From: Chromatiaceae bacterium
Lineage (GTDB): Bacteria > Pseudomonadota > Gammaproteobacteria > Chromatiales > Chromatiaceae
Length of the DNA stretch: 64,000 bases
Direction: 5' to 3'
Assembly (NCBI GenBank): GCA_025458165.1
Contig: JALOTB010000011.1
Location: forward strand, 20,342-84,341
Part shown: piece by piece, positions 47,437-56,075 of the stretch
How positions within the stretch are numbered: position 1 is the first letter of the stretch
Layout: every line of letters starts with the position of its first letter
Translations under genes and position numbers: made by a program
The notes under the pieces: generated by a model
Told to the model about the DNA's origin: nothing
Database searches by the model: none
The model's input: the letters and a program-made list of their open reading frames with translations, nothing else

Positions 47437-48954
47437 TCAGACCGGGAGAGAATCGCCAATCGTGTAGCCGCTCGCTTGCCCCGCCATGGCGCGGGCGAAG
47501 CGAAAGTCGGCCGGGAACTCGGCGTAGATGGCATAGAGGGCCTCGCCCTGCTGCACGGGGTCGCCGAGCTTGCGGAAGAGGTCGACACCCGCCCCTTGAT
47601 CCATGGGCGCGCCGGCCAGCCGGGCGATGCGCGCGATCTGGAAGTTATCGATCGCGGTCACCACGCCGTCGGTCGGCGCGGGGACCTCATGCCGCAGCCG
47701 TCCCAGCGCGGGGGTGCTCGGATTGCGCCCCTGGGCCGCGACGATCGCCTCAAGCTTGGCCGCCGCCTGCCCGGAGACCAGGATCGCCTGGGCCAGGGCG
47801 TAGCCGCTGCCACCGCGCACCCGGGGGTCAAACTCTAGGATCCGGCCAGCGAGCAGCAGCGCCTTCTCGCGCAGGTCTGCGGGGGCCTGCGGGTCATTGC
47901 GTAGCACCTGGAGCACGTCGCGGCATTCGAGCACGGGGCCGACGCCGCGGCCGATCGGCTGCGTGCCGTCGCTGAGCAGCACCTCCAGATGCATGCCCAG
48001 GCTGTCACCGACGTACTCAAAGAGCTTGCGCAGGCGCAGGGCCTCGCTGCGCCGGCGAACCTTGGCGGTCGGCCCCATGGGGATGTCCACCAGCAAGTGC
48101 GTGGCGCCGGCCGCGAGCTTCTTCGCGAGGATCGAGGCGACCATTTGACCGGGCGAGTCGAGCGAGAGGGGGCGCTCCACGGTGATCAGCACGTCGTCGG
48201 CGGGGGCGAGACGGGCGCGGCCGCCCCAGGCGAGGCAGCCGTGCTCTTGGGCGACGATGGCGCGCAGCCGCTCGGGGGTGAGGTCGACCCGCGCGAGCAC
48301 CTCCATGGTGTCGGCGGTGCCGGAGGGCGAGGTGATCGCGCGGCTCGAGGTCTTGGGGATGAGCGTGCCGTGGGCGGCGACGATCGGGGTGAGGATCAGC
48401 GTGGTGCGGTTGCCCGGGATGCCGCCGATGCAGTGCTTGTCAGCGACCAGGTCGCCGTCCCAGGTGAGCCGCTCGCCGCTTGCGACCATGGCCCGAGTGA
48501 GCGAAAGGACCTCCTCGCGCTCCATGCCGGCCTGGGCGCAGGCGACGACGAAGGCGGAGAGCTCCACCTTCGAATAGCGCAGCTCGGCGATGTCGCGAGC
48601 GATGGCGTCGTACTCCGCGCTGCCGAGCCGCTCCCCGCGGATCTTGCGGTGCACGGCCCCGAGCGAGACCGGCGGCTCGGCGTGCGAGACCGAGACCGCC
48701 GCGCCCTCGGCGGCGCCGATCTGGCGGAAGGCGGACTCGGAGAGGCCGAGCTCGTCCGGGGCGGTGATCGCGGCGTCGTCCACCACGTTGAGCACCGCAA
48801 GCACCGGGGCGTCGCGGCCGGGGCGCTGGACCTCGACCTTGCTGAGTGCCTGAAAGCCCTCGCTGCGGTAGGCCCCGCAGTCGCGGTGTAAATAGGCGAC
48901 GTTCTCCCGATAGGTGTCGATGGCGACCCGCCGTAGCTTGAGCGTCTCGGCCAT
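47437..48954 (-). CDS. AMP phosphorylase / thymidine phosphorylase family protein
   Basis: The protein has 505 residues from ATG 48954. It is the long (about 500-residue) archaeal-like type, not the 440-residue DeoA. An N-terminal beta domain (1-90) precedes the nucleoside phosphorylase core. The core has [18 protein letters not shown], the [17 protein letters not shown] signature, and [12 protein letters not shown]. In archaea such enzymes phosphorolyse NMPs to ribose-1,5-bisphosphate, feeding form III Rubisco; bacterial members are annotated as putative thymidine phosphorylases. Which substrate applies here is open. A tandem Usp gene lies 22 bases upstream on the same strand. Confidence 0.85.
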   Translation of the reverse strand: MAETLKLRRVAIDTYRENVAYLHRDCGAYRSEGFQALSKVEVQRPGRDAPVLAVLNVVDDAAITAPDELGLSESAFRQIGAAEGAAVSVSHAEPPVSLGAVHRKIRGERLGSAEYDAIARDIAELRYSKVELSAFVVACAQAGMEREEVLSLTRAMVASGERLTWDGDLVADKHCIGGIPGNRTTLILTPIVAAHGTLIPKTSSRAITSPSGTADTMEVLARVDLTPERLRAIVAQEHGCLAWGGRARLAPADDVLITVERPLSLDSPGQMVASILAKKLAAGATHLLVDIPMGPTAKVRRRSEALRLRKLFEYVGDSLGMHLEVLLSDGTQPIGRGVGPVLECRDVLQVLRNDPQAPADLREKALLLAGRILEFDPRVRGGSGYALAQAILVSGQAAAKLEAIVAAQGRNPSTPALGRLRHEVPAPTDGVVTAIDNFQIARIARLAGAPMDQGAGVDLFRKLGDPVQQGEALYAIYAEFPADFRFARAMAGQASGYTIGDSLPV

Positions 48955-48976
48955 CGCCGACCGTCCCCGAGGGCGC

Positions 48977-49891
48977 CTACCTCGGCATGCGCGTGCGCAC
49001 CACCAGCACGTCGCAGGTGGCGCGGTGGACGATGCCATCGGCGGTCGAGCCGAGCAGCCGGCCGAGGCCGTGCGGCCCATGGGAGCCGACCACCAGCAGA
49101 TCGGCATTGGCCTCCTCGGCGAACGCGGGGACCTCGCGGCTCGCGGTTCGCGAGCTGGGCCTCACCGCTTGACGGCACGCGCGAATACCGGCCGCCTGGG
49201 CCATCGCGCAGAGGTCGCCGACGATCTTCTCGCGCTCGAAGGTGAGGGGGTCCTGGTCCTCGGGGGCGATGACGGTATTTGAGCGATCGACCGCGAAGTG
49301 CTCGATGACGTGCAGCAGGTCAAGCTCCGCCCCGAACAGCGCCGCGACGCGCGCCGCCCGCTCGGCCACCTGGGCACCCTCCTCGCCCAGACCGACGGCG
49401 GCCACCACCTTAAGGTAGGGCTCCGGGCGCACCCCGACCTGCTGGGGCTCGCGCGCCTTGACCACCAGCACGTCGCACTGCGCCTTGTGCAGGATCTCGT
49501 CGGAACGATCGCGCAGCAGCACCGCCATGCCGTGGCGCTCGTGCGCGCCGATGACCAGCAGGTCGGCCCCGATGCGCCCTCCGAGTGCCCGGACCTCCTC
49601 CGCGAGCACCCCGCTGGCGATATGGATGCCGCGGACCCAGGGCTCCTGGGCCTTGAGCTCCTCCAGGCGCTCGCGGCTCCATCGCGTGCTCTTGTCCAGG
49701 ATGGTGTTGAGCTCGTCGGTCGATACCGCGTGGTGGAGAAAGACCGGCATACCCTCCTGGATGTTCACCAGATCGAGATCGGCCTCCAGCCGCCGACCGA
49801 GATCACTGGCACGCGCGACCACCGGGGCGGTCATCTCCCCCAGATCGACGGTGGCAAGAAGCTGACAATAGCCTGCAGACGACGTGTTCAT
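48977..49891 (-). CDS. tandem-domain universal stress protein
   Basis: The protein has 304 residues with two Usp domains (about 8-148 and 158-300). The second has the ATP-binding pattern [21 protein letters not shown] (G-x2-G-x9-G-S/T). The first has a weaker version ([21 protein letters not shown]) and may not bind ATP. It lies directly upstream of the phosphorylase gene on the same strand. Usp proteins often accompany this phosphorylase family, as far as I recall, suggesting a stress or nucleotide-salvage link (inference). Confidence 0.88.
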   Translation of the reverse strand: MNTSSAGYCQLLATVDLGEMTAPVVARASDLGRRLEADLDLVNIQEGMPVFLHHAVSTDELNTILDKSTRWSRERLEELKAQEPWVRGIHIASGVLAEEVRALGGRIGADLLVIGAHERHGMAVLLRDRSDEILHKAQCDVLVVKAREPQQVGVRPEPYLKVVAAVGLGEEGAQVAERAARVAALFGAELDLLHVIEHFAVDRSNTVIAPEDQDPLTFEREKIVGDLCAMAQAAGIRACRQAVRPSSRTASREVPAFAEEANADLLVVGSHGPHGLGRLLGSTADGIVHRATCDVLVVRTRMPR

Positions 49892-50050
49892 GACGACCTC
49901 CCGAGCCCGGTGACATTACCCCGGAAAACGCCGGCGTTCTCCATCCACAAGCATGGTCGAGGGAACGTCCGGAGACAATCCCGCCGGAGGTTTTGCCTAG
50001 TAGGGCATCGTGCTAACCTGCCGGCGGCAAACGCACAGAGGAGTGGGGCG

Positions 50051-50440
50051 ATGTATGTGTTCGGCGTGGTGATCGAGGCGCCCTTTGAGGCCGCCCTGGC
50101 CAGGGTCACCGAGGCCATCGCCGCCGAGAAGCTCGGGATCGTGAGCGATGTCGACGTCGGCGCCATCCTGCGAGCCAAGCTGGGCAAGGAGATTGGCGGC
50201 TATCGCATCCTTGGCGCCTGCGCACCGGGGCTCGCGAAACGGGTAATCGCCGCCCAGCCGGCCGCCGGCGTGCTGCTGCCGTGCAGCCTGGTGGTGCGCC
50301 GACTCGACGACGCCTCGACCGCAGTCGACTTCATGAACCCGCAGACCCTGCTCGCCCTGGCGGGCGTCCCGGAGATCGATGACGTCGGCGCCGAGGCCAA
50401 AACCATCCTCGAGCGCGTGCGCGACCGTCTGACCAGCTAG
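50051..50440 (+). CDS. DUF302 domain protein
   Basis: The protein has 129 residues from ATG 50051, with AGAGGAG upstream; a much longer open frame to the left is non-coding antisense. The DUF302 pattern is seen in AALARVTEAIAAEKLGIVSDVDVGAILRAKLG, YRILGACAPGLAKRVIAAQP and LLPCSLVVRRLD. It is small and cytoplasmic, sometimes implicated in sulfur-metabolism or nucleotide-related contexts, but its biochemical role is unknown. It is divergent from the usp gene. Confidence 0.85.
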   Translation: MYVFGVVIEAPFEAALARVTEAIAAEKLGIVSDVDVGAILRAKLGKEIGGYRILGACAPGLAKRVIAAQPAAGVLLPCSLVVRRLDDASTAVDFMNPQTLLALAGVPEIDDVGAEAKTILERVRDRLTS

Positions 50441-50530
50441 GGCAATCATCGCGCGGCACCGGCCGCGGGGCCCGAAGCACCGATCCAGCGCAACCCAACC
50501 CCTTCGCGACCCCAGCCCAGGAACGCGCCC

Positions 50531-51298
50531 GTGTCGAAACAGCTCACCTTCGAGCACCCGCTCAACGAGCGTATCCGCACCTTCCTGCGGCTCGAGCACC
50601 TGTTCAAGAAGGTCGCCCACTTCCTACCCCAGGACGATCCCTGGGCGGCCCGTGCGGCGGTGGAGGGGCTGCTCGACATCGTCGCCATTACCTCACGATC
50701 CGACATCCGCAGCGAGCTCCTGAAGGAGCTCGACCGCAACATGGGCACCCTGCAGCGCATCCGCCGCCAGCCGGGCGTCGATCTCGACACCCTCGGCAAG
50801 GTGCTCGATGACCTGCAGACTGCCGCCACCCAGCTCCACGCCTTGATTGGGCCCGTGGGGCAGCGGCTGCGCGAGGACGAGTTCCTAAAGAGCGTCGCCC
50901 AGCGCAGCAGCATCCCGGGCGGCACCTGCAGCTTCGACCTGCCCCAGTACCACCACTGGCTGGTGCAGCCAGGAGAGGCGCGGGAGCGTCAACTGCGCGA
51001 GTGGATGAAGGGGCTCGACCCGGTGAGCGGCGCGATCGACCTGGTGCTGTCGCTCGCGCGATCGAGCGCCGTGCCGCGCCCGGTGACCGCCCTCGGCGGC
51101 TTCTTCCAGGAGGCGCTCGACGCCCAGGCCCCGGCCCAGCTCGTGCGCGTGACCCTCAATGGGGGACTGACCCTGTTCCCCGAGATCAGCGGTCACAAGA
51201 ACCGCTTCAGCATCCGATTCCTGAGCTCGGGGAAGGTGGAGCGGCCGGTTCAGTGTCGCGACGATGTCGCCTTCACGCTGACCTGCTGCGTGTTCTAA
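50531..51298 (+). CDS. zapD: cell division protein ZapD
   Basis: The protein has 255 residues from GTG 50531. The ZapD (DUF1342) pattern is clear: FEHPLNERIRTFLRLEHLFKKV at the start, then helices, a CSFDLPQYHHWL stretch and a C-terminal beta domain with RFSIRFLS. ZapD cross-links FtsZ filaments at the division ring. yacG follows 12 bases downstream, the standard order in gammaproteobacteria. Confidence 0.95.
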   Translation: MSKQLTFEHPLNERIRTFLRLEHLFKKVAHFLPQDDPWAARAAVEGLLDIVAITSRSDIRSELLKELDRNMGTLQRIRRQPGVDLDTLGKVLDDLQTAATQLHALIGPVGQRLREDEFLKSVAQRSSIPGGTCSFDLPQYHHWLVQPGEARERQLREWMKGLDPVSGAIDLVLSLARSSAVPRPVTALGGFFQEALDAQAPAQLVRVTLNGGLTLFPEISGHKNRFSIRFLSSGKVERPVQCRDDVAFTLTCCVF

Positions 51299-51310
51299 AC
51301 CCGCTCACCG

Positions 51311-51502
51311 ATGGTCCGGACCATCGCCTGCCCCACCTGTGGCAAACCCGTGCGCTGGGGCGAGGAGTCACCCTGGCGCCCGTTCTGCAGCGAGCGCTGC
51401 CGCCTGATCGACCTGGGCGATTGGATCGACGAGCGCCACCGCATCGCGGGGCGCGACGAGGAAGACGCCCCATCCCCTGCGCCCGAGGCCGAGCGGCACT
51501 AA
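51311..51502 (+). CDS. yacG: DNA gyrase inhibitor / zinc protein YacG
   Basis: The protein has 63 residues. A zinc knuckle is formed by Cys7-x2-Cys10 ([10 protein letters not shown]) and Cys26-x3-Cys30 ([18 protein letters not shown]). In E. coli it binds GyrB and inhibits gyrase. It follows zapD in the same operon. The C-terminal tail is acidic and disordered, as usual. Confidence 0.93.
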   Translation: MVRTIACPTCGKPVRWGEESPWRPFCSERCRLIDLGDWIDERHRIAGRDEEDAPSPAPEAERH

Positions 51503-51627
51503 TCGGCCCGCCGCCGGCCGCGCGTGGCGCACCGCGTTTCTCGGCACCTTCTGGGGCGGGCCGGGGTGAGTGAACGGACGGGCTACCCGTGCCCGGCCTT
51601 CGTCGGAGTGGTACCGGGCCGCGTCGT

Positions 51628-52074
51628 TTAGGGTTGGCTGGAGTCCGCCCGAGCGAGCGCATCCTGCACCCCGCCCCGACGGGGGATGGGGGTCGCGCAC
51701 CGCGTGACGTGATCGAGGATGAGCGCGTGGGCGTCATCGGACCCCTTGCAGATGTAGCAGTCGGCACCCTCACGGAGCGCCGCCTCACGGTACTCTGGAC
51801 TGTCGTGAGCGCTCAGCATCGCGACTCGCACGCGGCAATTCGATGACTTGATGTCACGGGTTAGGAGAATCCCATTCTTGCCTGGGATGCGGATGTCGAC
51901 GAAGGCGACCTGTGGGCTGTATCGGGCCACTTGCTGGAGCGCCGCATCGCTATCGCCAGCCTCGACGACTTGAAGGTCGGGAAAATGCTCGCGGATGATC
52001 TTGGCGACAACGCCTCGGAACAGGGGGTCGTCCTCGACCAGCAGCGCGGTGATCGGTGCGGTTTCGGATCTCAT
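51628..52074 (-). CDS. stand-alone response-regulator receiver protein
   Basis: The protein has 148 residues from ATG 52074. It is a single receiver domain (about 8-125) with acidic pocket VEDD, phosphoacceptor Asp60 (VAFVDIRIPG) and Lys110 (YICKGSDD). A tail of about 20 residues (ATPIPRRGGVQDALARADSSQP) has no output domain. It could act as a phosphate sink or CheY-like partner for the nearby histidine kinase at 53399. A NarL-type regulator lies on the opposite strand 610 bases away. Confidence 0.88.
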   Translation of the reverse strand: MRSETAPITALLVEDDPLFRGVVAKIIREHFPDLQVVEAGDSDAALQQVARYSPQVAFVDIRIPGKNGILLTRDIKSSNCRVRVAMLSAHDSPEYREAALREGADCYICKGSDDAHALILDHVTRCATPIPRRGGVQDALARADSSQP

Positions 52075-52683
52075 GGGAAATTCGGATTGGCTCCGGCAGG
52101 GGCGACTGGCTTCGTCGCCGATCCCCAAGCGGTACGCTGGGTCCCGAGCAAGTTACCAGGAGCGGGATGCCGAGTCAGGGTGGGTAAATCCCCATTTTGG
52201 GGCGGTGGCAACCCTACTCCGGCCCGAGCGTTCGGCTGGTCGTGAAACGGCAACGGCACGGCTCTACACTGCCGATCGGCCGCTCAATCCCGGCATGACA
52301 CCCGCGTCGCCCCGGAGCATGAGACCACGCCGGCCATACCGGATTCCCCTTGCCCCCGCCCTCTCCCGGGGGGCGAGGAGGCAGGGGGGGAGCCTGCGGG
52401 ACATGGTCAGGATAGCTCCCTGATCGTGCTCCCGCCCCGCTGTACCGGATGCGGTTTGTGTGGTAGGGAAGATGCCGAAGTGGTGCCCGAGAACCGAGCG
52501 GAGGGCTCCACCTTCGGCGCGAGGGACGACGGCCATCTCGGCCCATTCGGACGCATGATCCTGGCCGGGGTGTCCCGTTTGGTCACTTGGCCGGGCACGG
52601 CCGTCGGGGAGCACCACGGCCAGGATGGAACAACCTGCAGTAGGCAGAGAATCTGTTGACGGCGGAGACGGGGGTTGGGACGA
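52075..52683. other. 610-base divergent non-coding region between two regulator genes
   Basis: No convincing gene is present. Short frames are GC-rich antisense noise. A C-rich palindromic patch near 52347-52395 (CCCTCTCCCGGGGGGCGAGG) resembles generic intergenic stem-loop clutter. CCAGGATGGAACAACC and TTGACGG near 52622-52660 could be part of the rightward promoter. Length is unusual for divergent promoters, so an RNA gene or gene remnant cannot be excluded. Confidence 0.35.
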
Positions 52684-53373
52684 ATGCCTGGGAGCACAAG
52701 CAAGGGGGCGAGTTGCGGGATTGGCGTCCTCCTGGCGGAGGACCATGCGATCTTTCGGCAGGGCCTGCGCGCACTGCTCGAGGCGGACGGCCAGATCCGC
52801 ATCCTCGGCGAGGCAAGCAACGGGCACGATGCCATCCACCTGGCGGCACAGACGGCACCCGACCTGGTGATCATCGATCTGTCGCTACCCGGCACCAACG
52901 GCACCGAAGCGATCCCGAAGATCAAGCAGCGCGTGGAGGGGGTAAAGATCATCGCGCTGACCGCCCACAACGCCGAGGAGTACGTGCGCGCCACCCTGGC
53001 GGCCGGGGCCACCGGTTACGTCCTCAAGGAGGACAGCCATCAGGACCTGATGAGCGCAATCCACAGTGTCATGGCGGGCAAGGTCTACCTGAGTCCCGGC
53101 ATCTGCCGCAACGTCGTCTCCGGATTTCTCGGCGCCCCGGCGGAGCGCGGCGAGACCCCGATCACGGTGAGCTGGGACGCCCTTTCCCTGCGGGAGCGGG
53201 AGATCTTGAAGCTGACGGCCGAGGGTAAGACCAACCGCGAGATGTCGGATTACCTCCACATCAGCGTCAAGACAGTCGAGAAGCACCGCGCCCAGGTGAT
53301 GCGCAAGCTCGGCGCCAAGCGGATCGCCGACCTCACCGCCTTCGCCATTCGCCAGGGGCTGTTGGCGCGATAG
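52684..53373 (+). CDS. NarL/FixJ-family response regulator
   Basis: The protein has 229 residues from ATG 52684; a TTG three codons earlier is less likely. The receiver (about 12-130) has AEDH, phosphoacceptor Asp65 (LVIIDLSLPG) and Lys in GYVLKED. The LuxR-type HTH is LSLREREILKLTAEGKTNREM...VKTVEKHRAQVMRKLGAK (about 165-220). It should bind DNA as a dimer on phosphorylation. It ends 25 bases from the 3' end of the NarX-type histidine kinase gene (convergent), which is its likely partner. Confidence 0.92.
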   Translation: MPGSTSKGASCGIGVLLAEDHAIFRQGLRALLEADGQIRILGEASNGHDAIHLAAQTAPDLVIIDLSLPGTNGTEAIPKIKQRVEGVKIIALTAHNAEEYVRATLAAGATGYVLKEDSHQDLMSAIHSVMAGKVYLSPGICRNVVSGFLGAPAERGETPITVSWDALSLREREILKLTAEGKTNREMSDYLHISVKTVEKHRAQVMRKLGAKRIADLTAFAIRQGLLAR

Positions 53374-53398
53374 CCAGCCCCCGAACGCCCCACCGAGG

Positions 53399-55711
53399 TC
53401 AACCCCCGGTCACGCGCGGCTCGCTCGCCCCTTCGATCGGCCAGCGGGCGATGAGCGTCACACCCCCGCCGTCGCGGCTGACGATGGTGAGGTCGCCACC
53501 GCTCAGCGCGGCACGCTCGCGCATGCTGCGCAGGCCGATGCCCCAGAGACCCTGCCCGGCGTCCTCTTTGATCCCCCCGCCGTCGTCGCGAATGGCGAGG
53601 ACCACCTGCTGGGCATCGGAGTGCAAGTCGATGTCGACCACGCTCGCTTCCGCGTGCTTGGCAACATTGTTGAATGCTTCCTGGGTGATACGAAAGATGG
53701 CGGTCTTGACCAGCGGCGACATCGCGGCCTCGTCGACGTCGTAATCGAGATCGATACGCAAGTAGGGCACACAGCGCCCCATCTCGCGCACGAACCAGCT
53801 CAGCGTCGCGCGGATGCCGAGGTCATCGAGCATCGACGGGCGCAGCGCCATGGACACCTGGCGGACCTCGTCCACCGTCTCACGCAGCGAGGCGGCGAGC
53901 TGCAGCAGGTGCCCCTGAAACGACGAGCCCCCGCTGCGATCACACTCCCGGATGATGCCGTCGAGCATGAGCTTGACCGCGTTGATGCGCTGGCCGACCC
54001 CGTCGTGGAGCTCGCGGGCGAGGCGAGCGCGCTCCTCCTCTTGAGAGATGAGGAGCCGCTTCGACAGCTCAGCGTTACGCTGGCTGGATTCGAGCAGCCG
54101 CTCCTCAAACTGCTTGCGCACGGTAATGTCGAGTACGTTGCCGATCACGATGTCACGGCTATTCCCCTCATAGTCGGCTTGGATGTGGTGAACCCAGAGC
54201 AGCCGACCGTCGCGACCCCGGACTTGGCACTCCTGTCCGGTCGTTGCCTCGCCGAGATCCTCCACCAGCGCCGCGCGCTGTGCGCAGCCCGGTCCAAGTA
54301 CGTCTGCCAGCCGCGCGCCGACCAGGTCGCCCTCCTCGACCCCAAGGAGCCGGGCGAAGCGCCGGTTGTGGTAGGTGATCACGCCACGCTCGGCGAGGTA
54401 GATCCCGGTCAGGGTCTTATCGACGAACGAGTGGTAACGGTACTCGGAGAGCTCCAACGCCGCCTTGTGCAGCTTGTGCTCCTCGACCTCCAGTTGCAGC
54501 CGACGGTTTGCCCAGCGCAGGCTCGCGGTCTTCGCGGCCACCTGGGCACGCAGCCGCCGGTTGAAGTCTTCGAGTAGGTCGCGCGCCCGGTTCCGCTCGG
54601 TCACGTCCTGCAGCACGGCCACGTACTGCGGAAGCGGGTGCTCTTCCGGGGTGGCCGCTAGATTGTGCTGGATGCGCAGCTCGAAGCCCCTTCCGAGCGG
54701 AGTCCGCAAGGAATCGGTGACGATCGGACCGTCGGCGAGGGCGCTGCACCAGCGCTCCCACAGCCAGGCACCCGCGGATTCCAGGTCGGGCGGGAGCGTG
54801 CCCTCATCCCCGCGAGCGGAATCAGTCGGCCAGGCCGCCTGGAGCGCCTCATCGAGCACCCCGAGCTCGGCGAGCAAGGCGGTGAAGTCGCGACCGGCGA
54901 CGGTCTGCACGCTGCCCAGCCCCAGCCGCTCCAGTCCGCGATTGGCGCGGACCACCCGGCCCTGATGATCGAGCAGGCACACCATGAGGGGCAGGGCATC
55001 GACCCCCGCCTGCCACTCCTGCTTGGCGCGCTGCACCTGCCGATGCAGCCGCACCGTGCGGCGCCGGTCGAGCTCCCGCTCCCAGAACACCTGCACCAGC
55101 ATGAGCACCGAGCCCAGCAGCGCCTGGGCGGCCTGGCCCGTGTCGGCCGGGGCCTGTGGCACGACCAAGAGGACGTCGGTCCAGGGCGCGAGCGCCGGCA
55201 GCACGCCCACGAGTGCCGGGCGCCCGTCGCTGCCCGGCCAGGGCGCGACCAGACAAGTCGGGCCGGCGGCAGCCGAGGCATCGAGCCGCTGCGCGAGCGC
55301 AGGGACCAGGGCCTCGTTGAGACCAGCGGGTTCGACCGACTCGGCCCCTTGCGCGAGGACGGCAAAGAACTCGGTGGCACCCAGGCCCGGGTCGATGCGC
55401 TCCAGCGCGAGGAGCTCGCTCGGGATGGCAGCGGCAATCCCGCTCAGGACGCCATCCAGCGCCGACTGCCAGTCCGCCGCCTTGGTCAGGGCATCGCGGA
55501 CCCGACCGAGCGTGCTCAGGCAGTCGAGCGCGGAGCTGGGGACGGGCGTATCCAGGCCGCACCGGTTGCCCGCCGGTGGGATCTTGAGGCCCTCGCGACT
55601 GGGCGCCAGCGGCGTGCTCAAGGGTGCAACCTGCGGGCGACGGTGAAACCACCCGCATCCCGAACGCGTGGCCCCGCGCCGGCTTGCGTGAGCAGGCGCC
55701 GGCGCGAGCAC
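53399..55711 (-). CDS. soluble PAS-containing histidine kinase (NarX/DegS-type HisKA_3)
   Basis: The protein has up to 770 residues; the start (GTG 55711) is uncertain and a later TTG or GTG is possible. No membrane segment is seen, so it is cytoplasmic. An N-terminal GAF-like part (about 70-210) is followed by PAS domains (about 225-370 and 420-540). Then comes the HisKA_3 dimerisation domain with the phosphoacceptor in ARLARELHDGVGQ (about residue 570). The ATPase has N-box NNVAKHAEA and G-boxes DDGGGI and GLWGIGLRSMRERA. It is probably paired with the adjacent NarL-type regulator. A CTTAAG box lies about 120 bases upstream. The signal is unknown; nearness to a multihaem cytochrome suggests redox or sulfur-compound sensing (inference). 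Confidence 0.88.
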   Translation of the reverse strand: MLAPAPAHASRRGATRSGCGWFHRRPQVAPLSTPLAPSREGLKIPPAGNRCGLDTPVPSSALDCLSTLGRVRDALTKAADWQSALDGVLSGIAAAIPSELLALERIDPGLGATEFFAVLAQGAESVEPAGLNEALVPALAQRLDASAAAGPTCLVAPWPGSDGRPALVGVLPALAPWTDVLLVVPQAPADTGQAAQALLGSVLMLVQVFWERELDRRRTVRLHRQVQRAKQEWQAGVDALPLMVCLLDHQGRVVRANRGLERLGLGSVQTVAGRDFTALLAELGVLDEALQAAWPTDSARGDEGTLPPDLESAGAWLWERWCSALADGPIVTDSLRTPLGRGFELRIQHNLAATPEEHPLPQYVAVLQDVTERNRARDLLEDFNRRLRAQVAAKTASLRWANRRLQLEVEEHKLHKAALELSEYRYHSFVDKTLTGIYLAERGVITYHNRRFARLLGVEEGDLVGARLADVLGPGCAQRAALVEDLGEATTGQECQVRGRDGRLLWVHHIQADYEGNSRDIVIGNVLDITVRKQFEERLLESSQRNAELSKRLLISQEEERARLARELHDGVGQRINAVKLMLDGIIRECDRSGGSSFQGHLLQLAASLRETVDEVRQVSMALRPSMLDDLGIRATLSWFVREMGRCVPYLRIDLDYDVDEAAMSPLVKTAIFRITQEAFNNVAKHAEASVVDIDLHSDAQQVVLAIRDDGGGIKEDAGQGLWGIGLRSMRERAALSGGDLTIVSRDGGGVTLIARWPIEGASEPRVTGG

Positions 55712-55830
55712 CAGGCGGCTCGGCCGCGGCGCTGACCTGGTCTGGGATGGGAGAGCAACAGCCGCTCCATGGAGCTCCAGGTGGGGATTCCCCGTCGAGT
55801 GCGCGACCGATCCACCCTAGGGCAGTGTGG

Positions 55831-55847
55831 CTTAAGAAAACCTTAAG
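55831..55847. promoter_or_regulatory. CTTAAG-N5-CTTAAG box 1
   Basis: CTTAAGAAAACCTTAAG: two CTTAAG half-sites with an 11-base period, the direct-repeat spacing of OmpR-family regulators and like the PmrA/BasR box. It lies upstream of the histidine kinase and downstream of the cytochrome gene. The same layout recurs at 58671 and 59034. Confidence 0.6.
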
Positions 55848-56002
55848 GCGACGGCGAAGACTGTAGCGCGCAGCGGATCGCGCGGGAACCCCGTGGCGGC
55901 ACCCGGGACGCGGCTGAAACCGACGGCAAGACGCTCGACCGCGAGGAGCGGGGAGACCCGGCCGACCAGCCTCGCCAGGGCGCCGTCGCCGGCCCTCGGG
56001 CC

Positions 56003-56033
56003 AAAAAAAAGACCCGGACAGGAGGTCCGGGTC
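56003..56033 (-). terminator. intrinsic terminator of the multihaem cytochrome gene
   Basis: GACCCGGAC pairs perfectly with GTCCGGGTC around a five-base loop, followed on the minus strand by eight U residues. It lies 43 bases after the stop codon. Confidence 0.93.
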
Positions 56034-56075
56034 AGTTCGCCACCCGCGGGCCCGCAGGCCCGCGAATCTGAGATC

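Noticed and set aside
47437..48954. Standard DeoA thymidine phosphorylase
   Set aside because: The length (505 residues) and extra N-terminal domain fit the AMP-phosphorylase-like subgroup better, so no deoA symbol was given.
52426..52659. Small frames in the regulator intergenic region
   Set aside because: No ribosome site, domain or coding-like composition. They are mirrored by equally long antisense frames.
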